Shown: one piece after another, positions 19,455-20,158 of the stretch | Position numbering within the stretch: position 1 is the first letter of the stretch | Layout of the letters: each line of letters begins with the position of its first letter | Assembly (NCBI GenBank): GCA_024364805.1 | Contig: CM044487.1 | Coordinates: forward strand, 120,715,238 to 120,735,395 | Direction of reading: 5' to 3' | Origin: Euprymna scolopes | Taxonomy: Eukaryota > Mollusca > Cephalopoda > Sepiida > Sepiolidae | DNA: 20,158 nt | Translations under genes and position numbers: made by a program | The notes under the pieces: model-generated | What the model was told of the DNA's origin: nothing | Seen by the model: only the letters and a program-made list of their open reading frames with translations | Databases searched by the model: none

Positions 19455-19565
19455 TCCTACATACAGCACTTAGTATTCTTAATGGTCACCCATCTGATAC
19501 TGACCAGGCCCAATGTTGCTTTAACTTCAGTGATCGAATGTAAACTGAAGTGTTAATGTGATATT
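19455..19565 (-). pseudogene. 5S rRNA-derived sequence, copy 1
   Basis: On the minus strand: CGATCACTGAAGTTAAAGCA, ACATTGGGCCTGGTCAGTAT, AGATGGGTGACC and AGTGCTGTATGTAGGA follow the metazoan 5S rRNA sequence in order, including the internal promoter A-box and C-box (GGTCAGTA...GGGTGACC). The first 40 bases are diverged but still alignable (ATCACATTAACAC). Several substitutions and a small deletion make a functional 5S gene unlikely. It is either a 5S pseudogene or the head of a 5S-derived (SINE3-type) SINE. Confidence 0.75.
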
Positions 19566-19785
19566 TATTTATATATATTAATTCCCAATATAAAAGAGAT
19601 AATTAAAAATTTGGAACAATTTCAAACGCCTGAATCATTTTTCTTTTTTATAAAATGAACAAATACTAATTTTAAAAATCCAAAACCAATCTGTTATCAC
19701 CAACTCATGTCTAATCGGCCCAGACTGTTAAAGTTGCAGATTAGTAGCAGGTCCTTGCCTTTCAAGACCATGAGGACGTGGTTTT
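19566..19785. other. Spacer between the two 5S-derived sequences
   Basis: AT-rich near 19566-19680, then a GC-richer block (19690-19785) that would be the 3' body of copy 2 on the minus strand. GGTC(C)TTG-CCTTT-CAAGACC at 19751-19770 forms a short stem with one bulge. Confidence 0.45.
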
Positions 19786-19893
19786 ATATGCAACACCTGG
19801 TATCCTCAAATAATCACCCATCCTAAGTACTAAAGCAGGCTCAACATCTAGTAACTTCAGCGATTTTAAAAGATGTCAGTGTGATTATAATCA
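19786..19893 (-). pseudogene. 5S rRNA-derived sequence, copy 2
   Basis: On the minus strand: ATCGCTGAAGTTACTAGATG, TTGAGCCTGCTTTAGTACTT, AGGATGGGTGATT and GGATACCAGGTGTTGCATA follow 5S rRNA in order. More diverged than copy 1 in the promoter boxes; the upstream part (ATAATCACACTGACATC) is barely recognisable. Same orientation as copy 1, about 330 bp away. Confidence 0.68.
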
Positions 19894-20158
19894 TTTGGAA
19901 GAGAAAAATAGATTACATTTATCTTCCTTTGTAAAGGATAAATGCAAAGGCTATTTATCAGAAAACAAACATGTCTGTTTTTGGGTTCATTTGGTGATGT
20001 TTAAATGTTGATGCTTTGGTTAAAAACAAGTGAATAAAAAAAATGTAAATACATCTTTAAACATGACTAGTTTCCAGCAAATTTGTATGTATTTTCATCA
20101 AAGCAAACTTTCATTCTGTTGCTACTACTCAAACAAATATTTAAAAAAAAAAAAAAAA
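19894..20158. other. AT-rich intron, ends in an A-tract
   Basis: No genes or repeats recognised. The window ends in 16 A (20143-20158). Confidence 0.5.

Larger units (their letters stand above)
868..20158 (-). other. Large repeat-filled intron of the same gene
   Basis: Everything above the acceptor is AT-rich. It lacks any other convincing long host ORF and is populated by truncated transposons on both strands. If the next exon is outside the window, the intron exceeds 19 kb; the weak candidate exon at 1498-1562 would split it. No second gene was recognised. Confidence 0.55.

Noticed and set aside
1-20158. CRISPR arrays, operons, virus-like elements
   Set aside because: No regularly spaced identical repeats, no clustered bacterial-type genes, and no capsid, envelope or long terminal repeat signals were seen.

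Overview
The window looks like the 3' end of one large animal gene plus the long, AT-rich, transposon-filled intron in front of its last exon. Only one stretch reads as normal host coding sequence: a terminal exon on the minus strand at the left edge (44-867). It encodes an acidic, repetitive, S/T/P-rich tail that I take to be the C-terminal tail of an ankyrin. It has a clear splice acceptor and an in-frame stop. The rest of the window (868-20158) would be intron. The eukaryotic architecture, the tRNA-headed SINEs, the jockey/CR1-type LINE tails, the mariner remains and one repeat family whose wording I associate with cephalopod genomes suggest a mollusc, probably a cephalopod. This is an inference; I ran no search.

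Layout, left to right. 1-43 is the start of the 3' UTR with an A-tract (minus sense). 44-867 is the last exon. 901-3100 is AT-rich intron with one candidate 65-nt exon (1498-1562) and a 13-bp hairpin (2981-3012). 3125-3595 is a minus-strand tRNA SINE joined head to head with a truncated plus-strand copy. 3880-4955, 5398-6045 and 6098-6320 are three decayed minus-strand LINE 3' ends, the last two separated by a CA/TA microsatellite. 7576-7954 is a Helitron-like repeat. 8510-9045 is a second head-to-head SINE composite with the same architecture as the first. 10930-11290 is a degenerate mariner/Tc1-superfamily transposase relic (minus).

12728-14204 is an internally deleted mariner with well-kept terminal inverted repeats and TA flanks. 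A 5'-truncated LINE (13561-14159) lies inside it and is the freshest insertion here, with a 162-codon open frame. 15192-15704 is a foldback element with about 100-bp arms around an AT-rich minisatellite. 16550-17670 is a further minus-strand LINE 3' end, co-terminal with the one at 3880. 18212-18546 is the second Helitron-like copy, inverted relative to the first. 19003-19280 is a tandem duplication. 19345-19893 carries hairpins and two minus-strand 5S rRNA-derived sequences.

No prokaryotic features, intact tRNA genes, CRISPR arrays or virus-like elements were recognised. The more unusual signals are the shared head-to-head SINE architecture, the foldback element with a repeated core, the paired 5S-derived sequences with neighbouring hairpins, and the nested LINE-in-mariner.
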